A stretch of DNA of 13,039 nucleotides from JBDSSS01 sp038224055. GTDB taxonomy: Bacteria; Actinomycetota; Actinomycetes; Actinomycetales; Dermatophilaceae. Position numbers and translations under genes: made by a program. The stretch is from assembly GCA_038224055.1 (NCBI GenBank), contig JBBRGO010000066.1, positions 1 to 13,039 of the forward strand, read 5' to 3'. Of the stretch, positions 12,302-13,039 are shown one piece after another; within the stretch, counting starts at the first letter, position 1; each line of letters begins with the position of its first letter. A model generated the notes under the pieces. It searched no databases, was not told the DNA's origin, and saw only the letters and a program-made list of their open reading frames with translations.

Positions 12302-13039
12302 GTGGCCCAGCCCGATGAGACGCCCGACCAGCCGGCGACCGACACCCCCGAGGTGATGACCGACGTGCCTGCGGAGGTGGTCGCCGAGTTCGTCGAGCGC
12401 CGACCGAACGGTGTCGACTACGACGCGAGCGCCATCACCGTCCTCGAGGGTCTCGAGGCCGTGCGCAAGCGACCCGGCATGTACATCGGCTCGACCGGTC
12501 CCCGCGGTCTGCACCACCTCGTCTGGGAGATCGTCGACAACGCGGTCGACGAGTCGCTCGCCGGCTATGCCGACACCATCGACGTCACGCTCCTCTCCGA
12601 CGGCGGGGTGCGGGTCAAGGACAACGGTCGCGGCATCCCGACCGACATCCACCCGACCGAGAAGATCAGCGCCGTCGAGCTCGTCTTCACCCAGCTCCAC
12701 GCCGGCGGCAAGTTCGGCGGTGGCGGCTACAAGGTCTCCGGTGGCCTCCACGGCGTCGGCATCTCGGTCGTCAACGCCTTGTCGGCCCGTGTGATCGCCG
12801 AGGTGCGCAACCGTGGTCACGAGTGGCGCCAGACCTTCGAGGTCGGCGTGCCCCAGGGCGGCCTGGACGAGATCCGGCCGATGACCGACGGCGAGCGCAC
12901 CGGCACCACGATCACCTACTGGGCCTCCCCCGACATCTTCGAGACCACCACCTACTCGCTGGAGACCATCACCTCCCGCATCCGTGAGTACGCCTTCCTC
13001 AACAAGGGCCTCGAGATCGTGGTCCGCGACGAACGGCCG
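12302..13039 (+). CDS. gyrB: DNA gyrase subunit B, 5' part (gene runs off the right edge)
   Basis: ATPase subunit of the type II topoisomerase that introduces negative supercoils. 246 codons are visible and no stop is reached. After a polar lead of about 40 residues the GHKL ATPase domain begins at DASAITVLEGLEAVRKRPGMYIG. It carries WEIVDNAVDE at 75-84 (catalytic Glu and Mg-binding Asn), DNGRGIP at 107-113, TQLHAGGKFGGGGYKVSGGLHGVG ending at 153 with the ATP-lid glycines, and SVVNALS. This reading fits GyrB; the paralogue ParE shares these motifs, but the origin-linked location favours gyrB. I chose the GTG at 12302, preceded by GAGGAG with a short 4-base spacer. The toprim and C-terminal domains lie beyond the window. 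Transcription probably starts about 155 bp upstream. Confidence 0.97.
   Translation, partial: MAQPDETPDQPATDTPEVMTDVPAEVVAEFVERRPNGVDYDASAITVLEGLEAVRKRPGMYIGSTGPRGLHHLVWEIVDNAVDESLAGYADTIDVTLLSDGGVRVKDNGRGIPTDIHPTEKISAVELVFTQLHAGGKFGGGGYKVSGGLHGVGISVVNALSARVIAEVRNRGHEWRQTFEVGVPQGGLDEIRPMTDGERTGTTITYWASPDIFETTTYSLETITSRIREYAFLNKGLEIVVRDERP

Noticed and set aside
12134..12820. Minus-strand open frame opposite the start of gyrB
   Set aside because: Antisense to conserved GHKL motifs and without its own similarity.
1..13039. CRISPR arrays, tRNA or rRNA genes, insertion sequences
   Set aside because: No regularly spaced repeats, cloverleaf-like sequences, transposase motifs or terminal inverted repeats were recognised anywhere in the window.

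Overview
This is the chromosomal replication-origin neighbourhood of a high-GC Gram-positive bacterium (Actinomycetota). GC-ending codons dominate, GTG and TTG starts are common, -10 elements are of the TAnnnT type, and the gene order yidC-yidD-rnpA-rpmH / dnaA / oriC / dnaN-gnd-recF-dciA-gyrB is the classic actinobacterial one, with gnd between dnaN and recF. I lean towards the Intrasporangiaceae or a related Micrococcales family, but that rests on overall look and on a recurring GGCATAC word, not on a search.

Left part (1-1579, minus strand): rpmH, rnpA, yidD and the 5' part of yidC are read leftwards from a promoter near 1777-1806. They make ribosomal protein L34, the RNase P protein, and two proteins for membrane-protein insertion. 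A 552-bp intergenic region (1580-2131) holds divergent promoters for this operon and for dnaA, plus two perfect DnaA boxes in the dnaA leader.

Middle (2132-6140): dnaA is followed not directly by the origin but by a convergent NAD(P)-binding epimerase-like gene and a divergent TetR-family regulator. Their shared promoter region holds three palindromes of the type GAGCA-n-TGCTC. Only after tetR does the origin appear (about 5567-5914), with four strong and about ten weaker DnaA boxes. The first two recognisable boxes lie inside the last codons of tetR.

Right part (6141-13039, plus strand): dnaN (sliding clamp), gnd (6-phosphogluconate dehydrogenase with an unusual Lys/Ala-rich tail), recF, dciA (helicase loader), an M4 protealysin-like protease that appears fused to an emfourin-type inhibitor domain, and the 5' part of gyrB.

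Most of the window is well-conserved core replication and housekeeping machinery, and I do not see a wholly new multigene system. The parts that look unusual are the protease-inhibitor fusion, the histone-like tail on Gnd, the epimerase/TetR module between dnaA and oriC with its triple operator, and two overlapping, mutually exclusive palindromes just upstream of dnaN.
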